Source: Penelope pileata (Eukaryota; Chordata; Aves; Galliformes; Cracidae). From it: a stretch of 64,000 nt of DNA. The stretch spans positions 186,001 to 250,000 of the forward strand of contig WBMW01000023.1 of assembly GCA_013396635.1 (NCBI GenBank), written 5' to 3'. A program made the translations under genes and the position numbers. Shown piece after piece: positions 11,296-23,880 of the stretch (position 1 is the stretch's first letter; each line of letters begins with the position of its first letter). Below the pieces are notes generated by a model. The model was not told the origin of the DNA. It searched no databases and was given only the letters and a program-made list of their open reading frames with translations.

Positions 11296-14200
11296 GGGGT
11301 TGTGGGCCCTGTATGAAGTGGCACGGAAGGTTTTACTAAAGGAGGATGGAGACCTATGGCTATGCGTGTTCCTGTACTATGGCTTGTGCCATAACCCATG
11401 GAGCTCTGCTTTAAGAACTGCAGTGAGGGCTGGCCTGCTTTACACACTGGCCAGGCAGCAGAGCTAGTGATCAGACAGGCTCGTGTCATCTCATAGGTCC
11501 CCTCTCACAGAGATGCCAGTGTTGTTTTACTGTAGATTTTGGCTTGATTTGATACATGCATACATTCCTTATTGAAGAAATCTGGCAATGTTTAAGATTG
11601 TTAAGACATTTTTTCAATTCCTTGTTACTTGTGTCACGTTGCAGCTGTTTTCTTCATTTGCTGGTGGTCACCCAGCGAATCTCAGTTGTTCTGGGTGCTT
11701 TGTTGGCAGCACTGCCCTTTGTGCCTTTGGCGCAGTACTTTCTGTGTATTACCCTATATGCTGTGTTCTCTGTATCCTCTTAACCTTCACGCTCAGACTT
11801 GCTCTAAATGCCAAGCTCCCAATTTGAGTAAATTAGAGAAAACAAACTTTCTGGCCAAATTCAGGTCGAAGTTTCAGGTTGTATTTCTCATGGGAAATTT
11901 AATTTTGCCTATTTTAAACTCCCATGCAACCTCCTTAGGGCATGACACTTATTCCAGTCTCTCCAGCTCTTCTGTTGCGATGCCTGCACTGTTTTAAAGA
12001 CTGCTGCCGTTCATCCTTGAGCATCTGGTGCTACAAAGGTTGAAGGACACTTAGTGCAGAATTGGTCCTTGCAGTATATACTGAATTGGAAGAGCCTTAC
12101 AGACTGTAACTGTCACGTAAGTTCTGTGTGATATCAAATGAAGGAATGTCATGAGACAAAAAGGAAAGATCTATTAAAGTATGTGGTAGGTTTATAGTAA
12201 CTTGTAACTAAACCCGTTTTACTCAGTTTCATGCTATATAAAATATTTGGGATATTCTGTGACAAATTCTCCGCAGACTTAAAACTCAGTGCCTTGCTGG
12301 GGAGCCAGTTCTCCAGGTTTTTTGCAGTGAATCATCCTTTAAAAGCTGGTGGGAAAAAAAACCAAAAAACTATACTATGATGTTATTTGCAGTGGAAGAT
12401 TGGTGCAAAAGTGGCTCTCAAACTTCTTGTGTCCCCATTTTTGTTCCAAATTCTTCTATTGCAGTTGTTTCATCTGACTTGTGTTCCCACCTGGGATTTT
12501 TGCCCTGTTATGGGGCCTACTTGCCTAGAGAGTTGTAAGTGTATTGCTTTCTGCAGGCTCCAGCAGGAGTTGCTGCTGCTCAAATCCTGGATGGCATCCT
12601 GCTGGTGATGCTTATTCTTGCTTTAGGTGCAGGACCAAAATTATTTCTGGCATTTCTGTGTCAAAAGCAGGTACTTGGCTATACTGCTGCTGATCTTAGT
12701 GTTATTACACGGTGTTTGGCATTGGTTTAAAATGTCAACTGTAATCAAACAGGCAGATGTTCCCCGTTGATTAAATACTAGGATTACTACAAGAGGAGTT
12801 TATTTATAAATAATACTTGCATTTCCCGTTCAAGTCCTTCGTGAGCTCCAGTGAGAATATTGCACCACTGATTCTTCCTTCCTTCATTTCAAGGTAGGAT
12901 GTTTTTCAGGTCTCAGTGCTGCCATGCTCACCTCTCCATCCAGTCAATGTCCTGACACATTGCGTTCATCCAGGTTTGTCTTGTGCTGTTTAAAATGTCA
13001 CAGAATTCACCAGGCTGCCCAGGGCACAGTTCATTTATGATTGATTATTTATTTGTGCCCTGGTGATGATTTGCTGCAAGACTGGAGAGGAGGGGAAGCG
13101 AGTGAGTTTCTTGAGACCTTACGCCACCTCCAAGATGGAATGTCACTGGCACAGCCAGAGAATCGGATTTTGCTGGTGGAAGCTGCTGGAGAACCCTGCC
13201 AGAACGCAGGTTTGTCTGCAGGTCTCTTGGCCTGACCCCAAGGACAGGCTTGTCCTGACCTCGCCATGGTGCTGAAAATTGTGTCCTCGTGAGTTGGGAT
13301 GCTTTGGACAAAAGACAATCCTTAGAGCAGCTCAAGTCATTTGCAGTTCATCATGCCTCAAATTCAGGCTTCCTTCCATCAGAGGAAGACTTTTTCATTA
13401 CCTTAATGTGACTTTGCACCTCTGCCCTCCTCTTACACTTCTTTTTTCTGTGTTGCTGTGAAGCAGTAATCAGATATGTGATCCTCCAGCAGTGGGCCAG
13501 AACTCTCAGATCTTCTTTAGTTTTTCAGTGGAAAAAACAAACTGCAGAGCCAATTCCTGAGAGTCCTTTGGAAAAAAAAGATATTGTGCTTTGTAAAAAC
13601 AAGTGATTTTACTTATTGCAATTGAGGAGTCAATTAACTGGCTAATTAAAGCAATTTCTCATTACATAATTGAATTCTGGTTCATCACCATTTCTACTCT
13701 GCAAGACCGCCCCAGAGAGCAGAGCCATTTCTGAGAGCTCTGTGCAGCAAACAGAAAAAACAATTGCTCTTTTAGCAGCTCAGAGCTTCTCATGAGTGTG
13801 GGAAAGGGGGAGTTGGTTGGGTGGGACTTCCCTTGGTTGCTTGTGGAAATAAACAATGGGATGACATCCAGCTGGTTACGGAAAAACGCAGCTTTCTGAC
13901 TTATTTCTGGTGCCAAAGAGGAGCAAAGAAAGGAGATGGCGAGCACTGGGGACCCAGCTGTTTGCGCAGAAAACATGAGTTCCACAACCCTGAGCATCCC
14001 AAACCTCAAGGGTGTGCTCTGGAATATGTGAATATCTCTAAGTCCAAACATTATACTGGGTTTGGACATGCAGGTGCTTGTCAAGTGCTCTCTGGCTGAG
14101 AGGAGAGAGGGTTTCCTTCAGAAAGATGGGCTGAGGTTGGAGGGTTTTTTTTTTTTTCTTTTTAATGAAGGATGGATTAGAAAAGCATACTGAAATGTAT

Positions 14201-17200
14201 TACAATATTTGAAGGTGTGTAGAAAAACTGGATGAGAAGAACTTGAAGTATTTTAAAATCTATGGTAGGAAGTTGTACAGGGTATCACTAAAACCAAGCT
14301 CAGTGTCAAGGCCGGGCACCTGAAGGAGGAGGGAGGGCCAGGTTCATGCTGTTGTTGCTGATGATTTGACAGTGAAGGAGTATGGCAGAGAGATTTCTGA
14401 AGTTAGGATGAGAGTACTTCAAAGCCCAGAAGAAATTGGAGCTGGCAGCTGATGTGGACTTCGAAGACTGAATCAGACACAATTCAAAGAGCTGCACTGA
14501 AGATGTTCAGTGGTGTCCAGTGACTTGGAATGCCCTGACCGTGCTGTACCTTGGGGCTAGGATGGAGCAGTGTTTGTGCCCTTGGGCAGTGGCATCAGCC
14601 TTTGTGTCCCACTGTCACAGGTGAATCGGGCATTCCTTGTGTCCCCATGCTCTGCCAGGTGCTGGCTTTCAGTGGCAGTTTTTTCTCCTCTTGATCAAGT
14701 TACCGGTATCATGGACATGAAGCTCTCAGTGTCTTTCAGCCCCTAGGGAAGAGGAGCCCGGTTTGGAGCTGAAACCTGTGTGTGCTGACAGCATGAGTTA
14801 CACACTGCTGGGTTAAAACCTACTCATGTTCATTGTCCTTTAGGAAGGTGCCTAATTCCCAGGCTGACGCTTCCGGCATAACTCAATTATGGAATCATAA
14901 ATAAACAATTGACATGGGCCAGGGAACTTCAAAGAACTCCATACAGTCATAATAGGTTCTACCTTGATAAATAAACCATGGTGATATAGTCTAAAGGACT
15001 CTTAATCTTTTCTTTTTTCTTTCCTTCTGTCTTAGATCAAAGCTTCTTCCTTGCACTGCAGCCTGTCAGCTCCCCCTACCCCCTACCCTCCCCGTGCATC
15101 CCCTGCTCATCTCTTACTGTGAGCATCATCACCCATGGGGCTGGCTCTTCTGCGAGGTGCACTGTGTATCCTAAACGAAGTGGGTCCTGGTAGGTGTTTG
15201 CACGTGAGGTGGGACTTGAATTATTGGCCACGCATTAGGCATATGTGGCCTGTTGATAGGTTGTTATCTAATGAGGGTTGCTTTTACTTTGGCTATAGCA
15301 GTTACGTCTGTGCTCTCTTGGTAGCCTGTGCTGAAGCTTTGAACCCACACAGTAATTTTTTGTTCCCAGCAAGACCAGGATGCAGTGAGGTGGGGGGTGA
15401 GATGATGTTTCTTGTGCACCTTGAGAGGGTTGCTAAGGGCTTTGCTCTCACCATTCCTTGCACTTGACGCCACTTTCTTGATGTGTCTCACCCTCACTGT
15501 TACCAAGCCCCACTTAAAGATATCCCACCCTCTGTTACTGGACTGAGAGCAGCATGAGTCTGTCTGAATGTCCTGTGAGTTGGTGGCCAGCCCTTTGATA
15601 AAGTTGCTGTGTGTTCAGCACACTGCTTTTTGTGTTTTCCCTTCCCTCTGTATGTCTGCAGCAGCTACAAGCCCACCACAGGAAGGAAGGAGGGAGCCAG
15701 CTGCTCTGGGGCCTCTTCAGAGAACACAGATTGTGCAGAAATATCTGGTCTGAAATACAGTCAGACATGTCTGAATTCCTAGCTCTGTCTTAATTTGTGG
15801 AGTGCAAACCTAAGCAGTAAGTCCATGGCTAACAGCTTTCTCCTTTTGTACCCCGCAGTGGCACTGTGCAGCTCCGCAGAAGGTGCCTCCCACTGCTGTT
15901 CCAGCACCCAGCTCAGTGCCACATCCAGGATGGCGAGGGGGTGAGAGAGTGAGAAGCAGCAGGGACAGGCTGTGAGCGTTTAAATGCTGGGCAATTGCCT
16001 GGTGGACAGTTTTTCTGTGAGCTGAATCTTAAGGAGGTCTGAAACTTTTCTAGCAAGCTGATGTATTAATAACAAGCCTGTTGTGTCTGCGTGCGGGAGG
16101 GTGGCTGGCTTTTGTGCAGAGAGATCTGACTTTGTGAGCCCCAGGTACGCAGGAGCACATACGCTGTGCTGCCTCCTGTCCACAGGATGAAGCTGCCAGA
16201 ACGTTCTGAGATCAAACAAAACCCCCTCCTAACTCCAAACAAACAGGGAAGAAGTCACTGATGTTGTTAGCTTCTTAACAGCTGCATTTACCGTGAATCC
16301 TGGCAGTGAGGGCAAATAAAATCTCTGGTGTTGGGCTGTCTTTGGTAATCCAATCTATGAAGAGCTCATTTTTATGGAGGTACTGAGAGTTCCCTGGGTC
16401 CACTACATGAGACCGCTACTGAAATAGCGCAGAGCCTGTGCCTGGGTGGTTGGCCCGAAGAGTTTGATAAATATTTTAGTGTTTTGCACATCCTGTTGCC
16501 AAAAACTCGGTGTCTAAAGCTGTCTTCCAGGGAAGGGGATCTTTATGCATGCTCATGTTTCATTCAAGCACTTGTTCTCGCTGTGCGTGGCATAAAAAGG
16601 CAAGCCTTAAAATCAATTCTCTGCTCCGTTAGCATCCTCAAAGGATATGTCTGGTCACATCAGAGGCAATCTGCTCTCTCCATCTTTTTTTATTATGATT
16701 ATTTGTTTTGTTTAAAACTTCATCGCCTATGAAATCATCTGTCACCCTGCGTGGAGACCTGTCAGTGTCTGTGAGTAACAAAGAACTTTCTTCTATTGCT
16801 CCCCGCACACCTGCCTCTCCCTCAGCGGTTTGCTGAGTTTTTGTGGCCTGTTCAGTCCTTGGCAGCTTTGCTTGTGCTGCCACTAAGGACTCCAGTGAGC
16901 GTTAATCTCAAGGTGGATGCTTCTTTACTGGACAGATGCCATCAGCTGGTCTCATGTGGGTCACCAGGCAACTGCCAGGCAATGATGATTGTTGCATCTT
17001 TACTTCATATTGTCTACTTCATGATTGGTTGTTGAGTTTGAAATACAGCTGTTTTTTTCTTTTTCTAATAAAAAGTAACAACTTAAACCACTATGAAAGC
17101 CTGTAAGTGAAGTGTGGACATGAGAGCAGGGGGAGCAGAGTGCTTCCAGCCAGCAGCTTTCATACAGTGAAGAATGAAGGAGAGATAGGGAAATGCAGTG

Positions 17201-17317
17201 CAAATAAAGGTGTGTTTTGTTGAGGTTTTAGATATTAACTTTGGAGACTTGTCATGTGAGGATGGCAGTGCCATTCCTACCACTCCAGGGAAGCAAGCGC
17301 TCTGCTGGACTCGATCC
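11296..17317. other. Unique non-coding sequence, no gene recognised
   Basis: No exon, RNA gene or mobile element is recognisable. The longest frame, about 140 codons on the minus strand at 13662-14084, matches nothing I know. T runs lie at 14145-14157. AT-rich stretches at 13600-13685 and 14860-14980 carry clustered homeodomain and forkhead-type motifs and are discussed as findings. Confidence 0.55.
14145..14157. repeat. Poly(T) run
   Basis: Thirteen consecutive T bases, followed by 'ctttttaatg'. No retroposon body is recognisable beside it. Confidence 0.9.
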
Positions 17318-17395
17318 ATGGGCCCCGTTCTGATTGATGTCAGCGGGTAAGTTGGGCCTGTCCCCATGGAAGTTAATGGGATTGGTCTTGGTGTG
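17318..17395. repeat. Relic of an ancient amniote interspersed repeat
   Basis: The plus strand reads 'tgattgatgtcagcggg' and then, about 30 bp on, 'ccccatggaagttaatggga'. From memory, these match the paired 'ttgacttcagtggg' / 'cccattgaagtcaatggga' motifs of an old repeat common in turtle and crocodilian genomes and rare in birds. The two motifs are roughly inverted, so the region can fold on itself. It also explains the internally repeated residues (PLTS-GTGP twice) in the minus-strand frame that crosses it. Family name not assigned. Confidence 0.45.
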
Positions 17396-17446
17396 AAAGC
17401 AGAATGGAACCCTGCATGTTTGAATCCTGCGTGCTTAGTACAGTCC

Positions 17447-17461
17447 TTTTTTTTTTTTTTT
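17447..17461. repeat. Poly(T) run
   Basis: Fifteen consecutive T bases about 50 bp right of the ancient repeat relic. It may be unrelated to it. Confidence 0.9.
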
Positions 17462-20400
17462 ACTATTTTGGGTTCTTCACTCTTTCTCATGTCTTGCTTT
17501 GTGAGTGCATTTCTTCCAGTGTGTCGTGGATCAAGACTATAAAATGTCATCTGTCAGTATGGGTGAAATCTGTAATCCCTGTGCTGTTCAGGTTTCCTTA
17601 GCAAATTGCCGTTTGCTTCTTTGGAAACGGGGTGCTCAGACATCCTACTGATGCTACAGATTTGTTCTTGTTGTGTTCTTCAGATTATTACTTGCATAAT
17701 GTATGGGCTAATAATTACTGTATGCTTTACATATCAGTTTCTTTCTAGAAGCTGTGTGTAGGCAGGGAGCTCAAGATGAAATAATACAGGATTAAATAAT
17801 TATAATACTGTGCTGTGCAAAACCAGGGGCAATTTCAGTAGGTGAATGATGCTGTGCAGTTAAAACACACCCAGGCAGGAGCAGTACAGGGGGCAGAGGG
17901 ATGAGGCCTCCCCAGCTCTTACTCTCTGCAGCTGAAATCCTGCCTGCAGCCAGCTGGCAGGGTCTGGGAGGACAGAGCTTTCCTGGTGCCACTGCTGTGA
18001 GCTGTGAGCCGAGCTCGCTGTGCTGGGTTTGTCAGTGCCTCGTGACTGTGCATAGCTTGCTGTGGTATCCCCATCAGTCAATTTGGCTAACACTTCACAA
18101 ATTAAATGCTTTGACTCCGTTTGCCCTCTGGTCAGTGCCAGCTCTTTAGATAAACAATTTTTAACTTTAAGCACCCAAAGATTGTTTTTGTTTTGCTGTT
18201 ACATAAATAATAGGTATTTTGTATCCAGTTTGGAACCCTTGGTATCTAAACTCAGGGTGGGCTCACTGGGGTCAGCTGGAGGAGTCTTCTGTTGGTAGAA
18301 GAGTGAGGAGAGGTGCTGGAGAATTCATTGAACATCTTGCTGCTGTGCTTTCAGCTCAGCTGTTGGTGTATGTTAGGACTGTGAATGAGTGCAAGTGTAA
18401 ACAGCACAATTTTGTAATATCCAGGATTAACCACAAAAGAAGGAAAACACACAGGGCATGGTCAAGTAGGTTAGATTTCTAAAATCACCACCCATACAGA
18501 CACCTGGAGTTCCTACTAAATGCAGCAAAAAAGGGTCACTTTAGCCAAAGCAACCCTTCAAAAACTGTACATTTCTCTGCTGTGTGAATGCGCAAAACAG
18601 TGCAAATGAGCAAGGGAAAAAAAAAATACAGGCACACAGACACAGGTGTGCCTCGTCTCCACCAGTGTCTCCAGGCCCTCCCTTGCTGCAGGACAGCCCC
18701 CTGCCCGGGTGGGCCACCAAGTAAATGTTGGCTATCAAACAAAAGTGGTTGGAGCAGCGGAGCAATGAGCCTTTGGGCTCGTTATCTGTTGGGGACAATG
18801 CAGTGTGACAGTGCAATGGCTGATGAAATCTAACGCTGTCTTTTCAGTTAATGGCAGCATGATGATTACAGCCCTTCATTTCCTAGAGGCCTGTGAGTGG
18901 CAGGGATTAACGAGAGCGAGAGGAACATAGCACATCTCGGGACTGAAGGCCATGCTGTGGCATGGAGCTGCCTTCTGCCCACAGCCACACCAGCCCTGAC
19001 GTGAGCCGTGGGCCTTGTGGTGGCCAGAGCTTGGAGGTGACCAGCTGAGGTCTGAGTTTGTTCAAATGAAAAATAGTGAATGTGTACAGAAAGCAGTTAG
19101 GCAACCACAAAGGATTGTGTGTTGGTGAGGGTGTGTGGTCAGCAGAAATATTTATTCAGGCCGGACACCTCCTGTCCTCTGTGCTCCAAGAGTGGGAAAG
19201 TTCGTCTAAGTCTTAGATGTACGTGATGCTCTGCAGTCCAGAGAATGCTGCTCTCGTATGGTTCATGGCTGGACTTTCATATTTGGAAGTGTCTTTTTTT
19301 TTATTCGAACTGGAAAGGTTAATTATAATCATTAGCATCCCTTAGAAGTCTGAAGCCCAGCTGAAGGCTTGCAGGAGGGTCTTTAGGCTTTGTGATGGGG
19401 TTGTGCAGGTGGTGCTCAGTAAGATGCGTCTGGAGGCAGAGTGGGATTTTTTTATTATTATTATTTTTATTTGGCTGCAGACATGTGCCTGTGCTGTTGG
19501 AAACCATTACTGAAAGGGGTAGATCAGTTGCATTTTTTCCTCAGTGTGGATTTTCCTGTGCGTTGATTAATCTACTCTGGGATGTATTGCCAAACCCACT
19601 GTAGGAATTACCAGGACTGGACACTGCCCTGGAAGCAGGTACGTGAAACCTTGGTTAGCTGAAGCCCTGAGCTCCAACTTCTCACTTAGTACTGAACATC
19701 CTCTGCTGAAGCCCCAGCTGATGATCCCAGGCTTTGTCGGTGGCTCTTTTGTGAGGTGGCTACAGGCAACATCTCTTATGCTTTGAGCAATTCAGTCTTC
19801 GGTGATTTTAGGGATTCTCATGCAGTGGGGTGCGGGTGAGCTCCCCATCCCGCCCCACCAGGCAGTCCTGATGAGCCAGCACCGACAGCTCTGAGTGCTG
19901 CAGTCACCCGGTGCTGCCACGCTGTCAGTCAGGGGGTTGCTGACTCCTGAAATAAATGCTGTCCATGTAATTAGTATGTGCAGCAGCAGAAGGTTTTAAT
20001 TATATGGTTAAATACACAGGCATACAGGACTGTCATATGGGATCAGTCTGTTGGCCCTTTGTGGCTGACATCCTGCCTCCAGCAGTAGCCAGTGCTGGAT
20101 ATATTAGTGCATAACACGTAATTTCTTTTTGCTGTCAGAATAGTATGCACAGGCTGTTACTGAAAAATCTCCCTTCCTGCTTTCTTGAAGCCAGTTTGTA
20201 TTTAGAAAAATAATTTCTCCTCTGTGAGCCCTTTCACTCTGCTGTGGCTCAGGTTAACCCACTGACTGTATATTTGATGATGTTTTTTAGGCAAAGGATG
20301 CAAGATGAATGAGCTCTGTTATTTTTTCCCCCAGCTTTAACAGGAGACTTGGTCTCTGCAGAATTTCCTGAAGTTTATTTGTGGTTTCTCTATTCCTTCA

Positions 20401-20581
20401 GTGCTTTCTTGTACCTAGTGGAAATTCATTTCATAGGTGACCAAGTAGGAAGGTATGGATGTTCCCATTACTCTTTCCTTTTCACCTTTTTGTGTGAATA
20501 ATTCTCATGAAAATCAGTCTTGCAGGTTTTGTAAATCCATTTTAGATGGGTAGATTTTTTTTACTATTTTTCACTGCACAT

Positions 20582-20600
20582 TTAATTAGGCATTAATTAG
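20582..20600 (+). promoter_or_regulatory. Two TTAATTAG homeodomain-type sites 11 bp apart
   Basis: 'ttaattag' occurs at 20582-20589 and 20593-20600, one helical turn apart. TAATTA is the core of many homeodomain sites. The two hits could be a dimer site or a chance result of AT-rich DNA. Confidence 0.3.
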
Positions 20601-23600
20601 CTGGCAGCTAGTTATCCAGCTCTGATCACTAAACTAGTAGGCTAAGACTGTGTTGTGGTTCACGATGGATGGAGGGATGTACTGTACCATCTCTTATCAG
20701 TGGGAACTGGTGAGTATGAGAGGGATTAAGAGAGCACAGCATTGTACCAGGTGGCAAACCCCACGTGGGACACATGCAGCTCTTCATACTCCACGTATGA
20801 TGGGGAAAATTGCTGTTCCTGTCCTGCAGGAGGGAAGGTGTGAGGCAGCTCTTGCCACTTCTTGTTGGAGGACAGGGGATATTCAACCCACTCGACTTTG
20901 ATTTTTCTCCAGGTCTGCCTCCTGCTATGTGGAAGGCTCTCTCATTTACTGAACTGCTGTTAGCAGTGATGGCAAACTTGCTTACTGAGAGTCAAGAGGT
21001 CACAAGCGTTCACTCACAGAGGTCGCTCAACATATGAATACCAGTCTGCGTGACAAATTCATCTGTGACCATCTGTGAGCCTCAGACCAAGGCTCTGCAG
21101 ATTTGGGCTGACTCATCAGCCAAGCCCAGGGAACCTTTGCTATGGATGCAGCTGCTGTCTGCAGACAAGTATTGCTTCTGCAGTGTTTTCTGCTCTGCAG
21201 GAGAAATCAGTGATGCCCCCAAAAGCCTTCAGCCCATTTAACTGGCCTAAGAGCTTCTCCAGAATACAAATATTTGTTTCTCAGTTTATGTCTACACACC
21301 TAAATTGGTATGTTGGGCTGGGGGGGGAGTTATACGCAGGTATAAAAGGGCCACTGAAGGCCTCTGGAAGCTCTGAGAAGCTGCTGCTTCCTTGGATGCA
21401 CGCGCAGCTCAGCCCAGTGAGGGTGCAGAATCGCCCTTGTGGGCTGCGTTCCTGCGAGATGCAAATTCCAGTTGCTTGGTGAGTGCATATCAGAGCATGT
21501 CGTGATGTAGCCCGAGCAAGTGTGAGGCATTATTTTTCATTGGGAATGCTGATAAAAGGTTTAGGGATCCCACTGGACTGAGGGATAAGCCCAACAGGGA
21601 TTTTCCCTGTTACTCGTTTCTCTTTTGACAGTGACTAGATTGAAAGAGGAGGGTGAGAAGAGATGGCACCAATGGTTTTAGATTTGATTGGTTTAGATGT
21701 GGTTGTGAGGGTTCATTTGCCCCGATTTGGGAGCTGTTGTTTAGGATGGTAGGTGGTAGATGCTCTGTGTGTGAAGTGTACTGGAGCTAATCGGTTTGCG
21801 CTCAAATGAAACGTTACGTTTTCACAGGTGGAAAAAATGACCTTCAGAAGTTCCTGGGCTCCCAGGTTGCAGCCCCGTGCTGACCCCACGCCGTGGTTCA
21901 CAGGACCTTCCCTTGGGCTGCCACAGTGATTCATCACTGCATTGACTCTGTGGGGTTGTGGAAGGGAAGGTGGTGATTTCTGTTTTATCTTTTTAAAGAA
22001 AGAACCCTGGAGAAGATATAATAACGTAATGTTGGGCTGTACCCTTAGCGCTGTCAATTGCTGTGAGATCAGTGCTTGGTGAACTGTGTGAATGAAGTGA
22101 TCATCCAGTACTGCAAGGAGCATCCTAATGTAATGGGTCAGGATGAGGAGAGAGAGGCAGAATTTAGGAATCATTTTGCAGTCTGAGAACAATAGAGTAC
22201 AAGCATTTGCTATATTGATGCATCACATTCTTCCCGGAGATATAGTGACTTCTTTGAGACAGTGCAAATTATGTAGGGAGGTACTGCTGTTATCTTCCTG
22301 GATGTTTACAGAAATCCTTGAAATACACAGCTGTGTGTGCGGGTTTGAGGTTTTATGTGCAGTCTGCATACAGCTTTCCTGCGTGCCCTCACAGGAAGGG
22401 AAGATGAGAATGAAAGAGTAATGAAAGTAGCTGGATATTCAATTCTTACTCACAGCATTTTGCAGCTGTAATTCACAATAGGAATAGGAACTACTTATCT
22501 TTCAATTTGTTCTTTCTTATTTCACATAGATTGGTTAACAAAGACACACATTCTCCTTCTCTTTTGTTTGGTTTGGAAATTCTATCTCAGCCACAGGTTT
22601 TGTATTGGAGTGAAATGAATGCAGCAGAGGCACTGGTTGTGATTAACCTGGTTCAACATTTCTCCTTTTAATCCCCTGCTTTTAGTTGTCCCAGTTTAGC
22701 TCCCTAAAGCCAGGTATAGTCTGCACCCGCTTCAGGAAGAATTACATTGATAAGGGAAAAGATGAGCTGTTTATCAGAGAGACTTAAGGAGAACACTGTC
22801 TCACCTGTGCGTGTGTTTGGTCTTCACTGAGAACCTGAGTCACCAAGGGCTTGAAATCTGTGATGCCTTTGTGTTGAGGATGTGCTTTTAATAGCCCTGT
22901 TAAAACTTGGCTGGGCGTGAACCTCTGTGCAAATCCTTGTCCTTGCATGCTTAGCTTCTACTCTGGAATTGTAATTTTTCTGTCTTGATTTTCCCCTCAT
23001 CACCAAAACCTGAGAATAATATTCAAGGATTTCTATTAAAAGAATATTGAAGGCATAGTCAAGCACTTAAAAATTAGATATTGTCAGGATTGACAATAGG
23101 AGCTCTAATACTATTTTAATGTAGCTCTTTATCTGCACTTGAAATCTCTTATATGTGATCTGAATCTGGAGATAAAGTTCCACAAGTGCTGGCTCCTTAA
23201 AAGGACTTGTACTTTGCTAGAATAAAGAAAGTGTGACAGATGACTTAGAGGAAAATAAAAATAAAAAGTGAGACAGAATTTTTTTGACGTTGACATAAAA
23301 ACTGCACTGTAAAAGGAGACATCTCTAGTTTGTGTTCCAGCAGGACGTGTGGGGAACAGGCAGGCAGCTCGTGCTTCTGGGCTGGTAACGGGGTGAGCAC
23401 AGAGTCCAAAATCCTTTGAGTGGGTTCAAGCTGTAAAGATATTTTAGCAGACTTTTAAATAAAGGATTATGTGATTTTGAAAAAATCAAATAGAGAACAT
23501 AATGTACATCACCTCCATGTAATGTTAACTGATAATGGCTTACAGCGTATATATCCAAACAAGGCTATTGTGTTCTTCGGCTGTTTTTTCCTTTCTGAGA

Positions 23601-23837
23601 AGCAGTGAGATAGGAATTTGTAAGATCTCCTGCAGCACCTGCTGGAGGGTATCATTTCCTGCTAACAAGTGGCTGTTTGCTGTGCTTCCCATCGCAAGGA
23701 CAGGGACTGCCATGTGTCTCAAAGCAGGACAGGAGCGGTGCAACAGACGTTGCCCATCTCTTCACAGGTACTACAAACCTGATTCTGTTGTTAGTGCTTT
23801 TTTCTTGTAGTGTGATTACTCTGATTCCACAGTAGCT

Positions 23838-23880
23838 TTTTATATCACTGTAGTTGAGAACAAAATCTGGCCCCCTGTGT
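23838..23880 (+). repeat. Relic of an ancient amniote interspersed repeat
   Basis: The segment 'tatatcactgtagttgagaa' followed by 'caaaatctggcccc' matches, as I remember it, the 'acaccagtgtaactgagagc' plus 'agaatctggccc' motif of an old repeat frequent in reptile genomes. It is short and diverged. It appears to be the same family as the relic near 62190 and perhaps those near 17318 and 49098. Confidence 0.45.

Larger units (their letters stand above)
17396..23837. other. Unique non-coding sequence, no gene recognised
   Basis: No exon, RNA gene or mobile element is recognisable. A 159-codon minus-strand frame at 21713-22192 resembles no known protein. Notable small items are the T run at 17447-17461, two TAATTAG sites at 20582-20600, a G8 run at 21320-21327 and a TATA-like box at 21341. 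Confidence 0.55.

Noticed and set aside
12397..12412. 'ttggtgcaaaagt', like the end of a mariner/MADE1 element
   Set aside because: Only 13 bases match, and I found no opposite terminal repeat nearby.
17083..17550. 155-codon minus-strand frame with internally repeated residues
   Set aside because: The internal repeat comes from the ancient repeat relic at 17318-17395, and the lysine run from the poly(T) tract. It is not a gene.
21713..22192. 159-codon minus-strand frame
   Set aside because: No family resemblance and composition like its surroundings.
22925..22950. 'tgtgcaaatcc', like the seed region of miR-19
   Set aside because: The match stops after 11 bases and no hairpin partner lies beside it.
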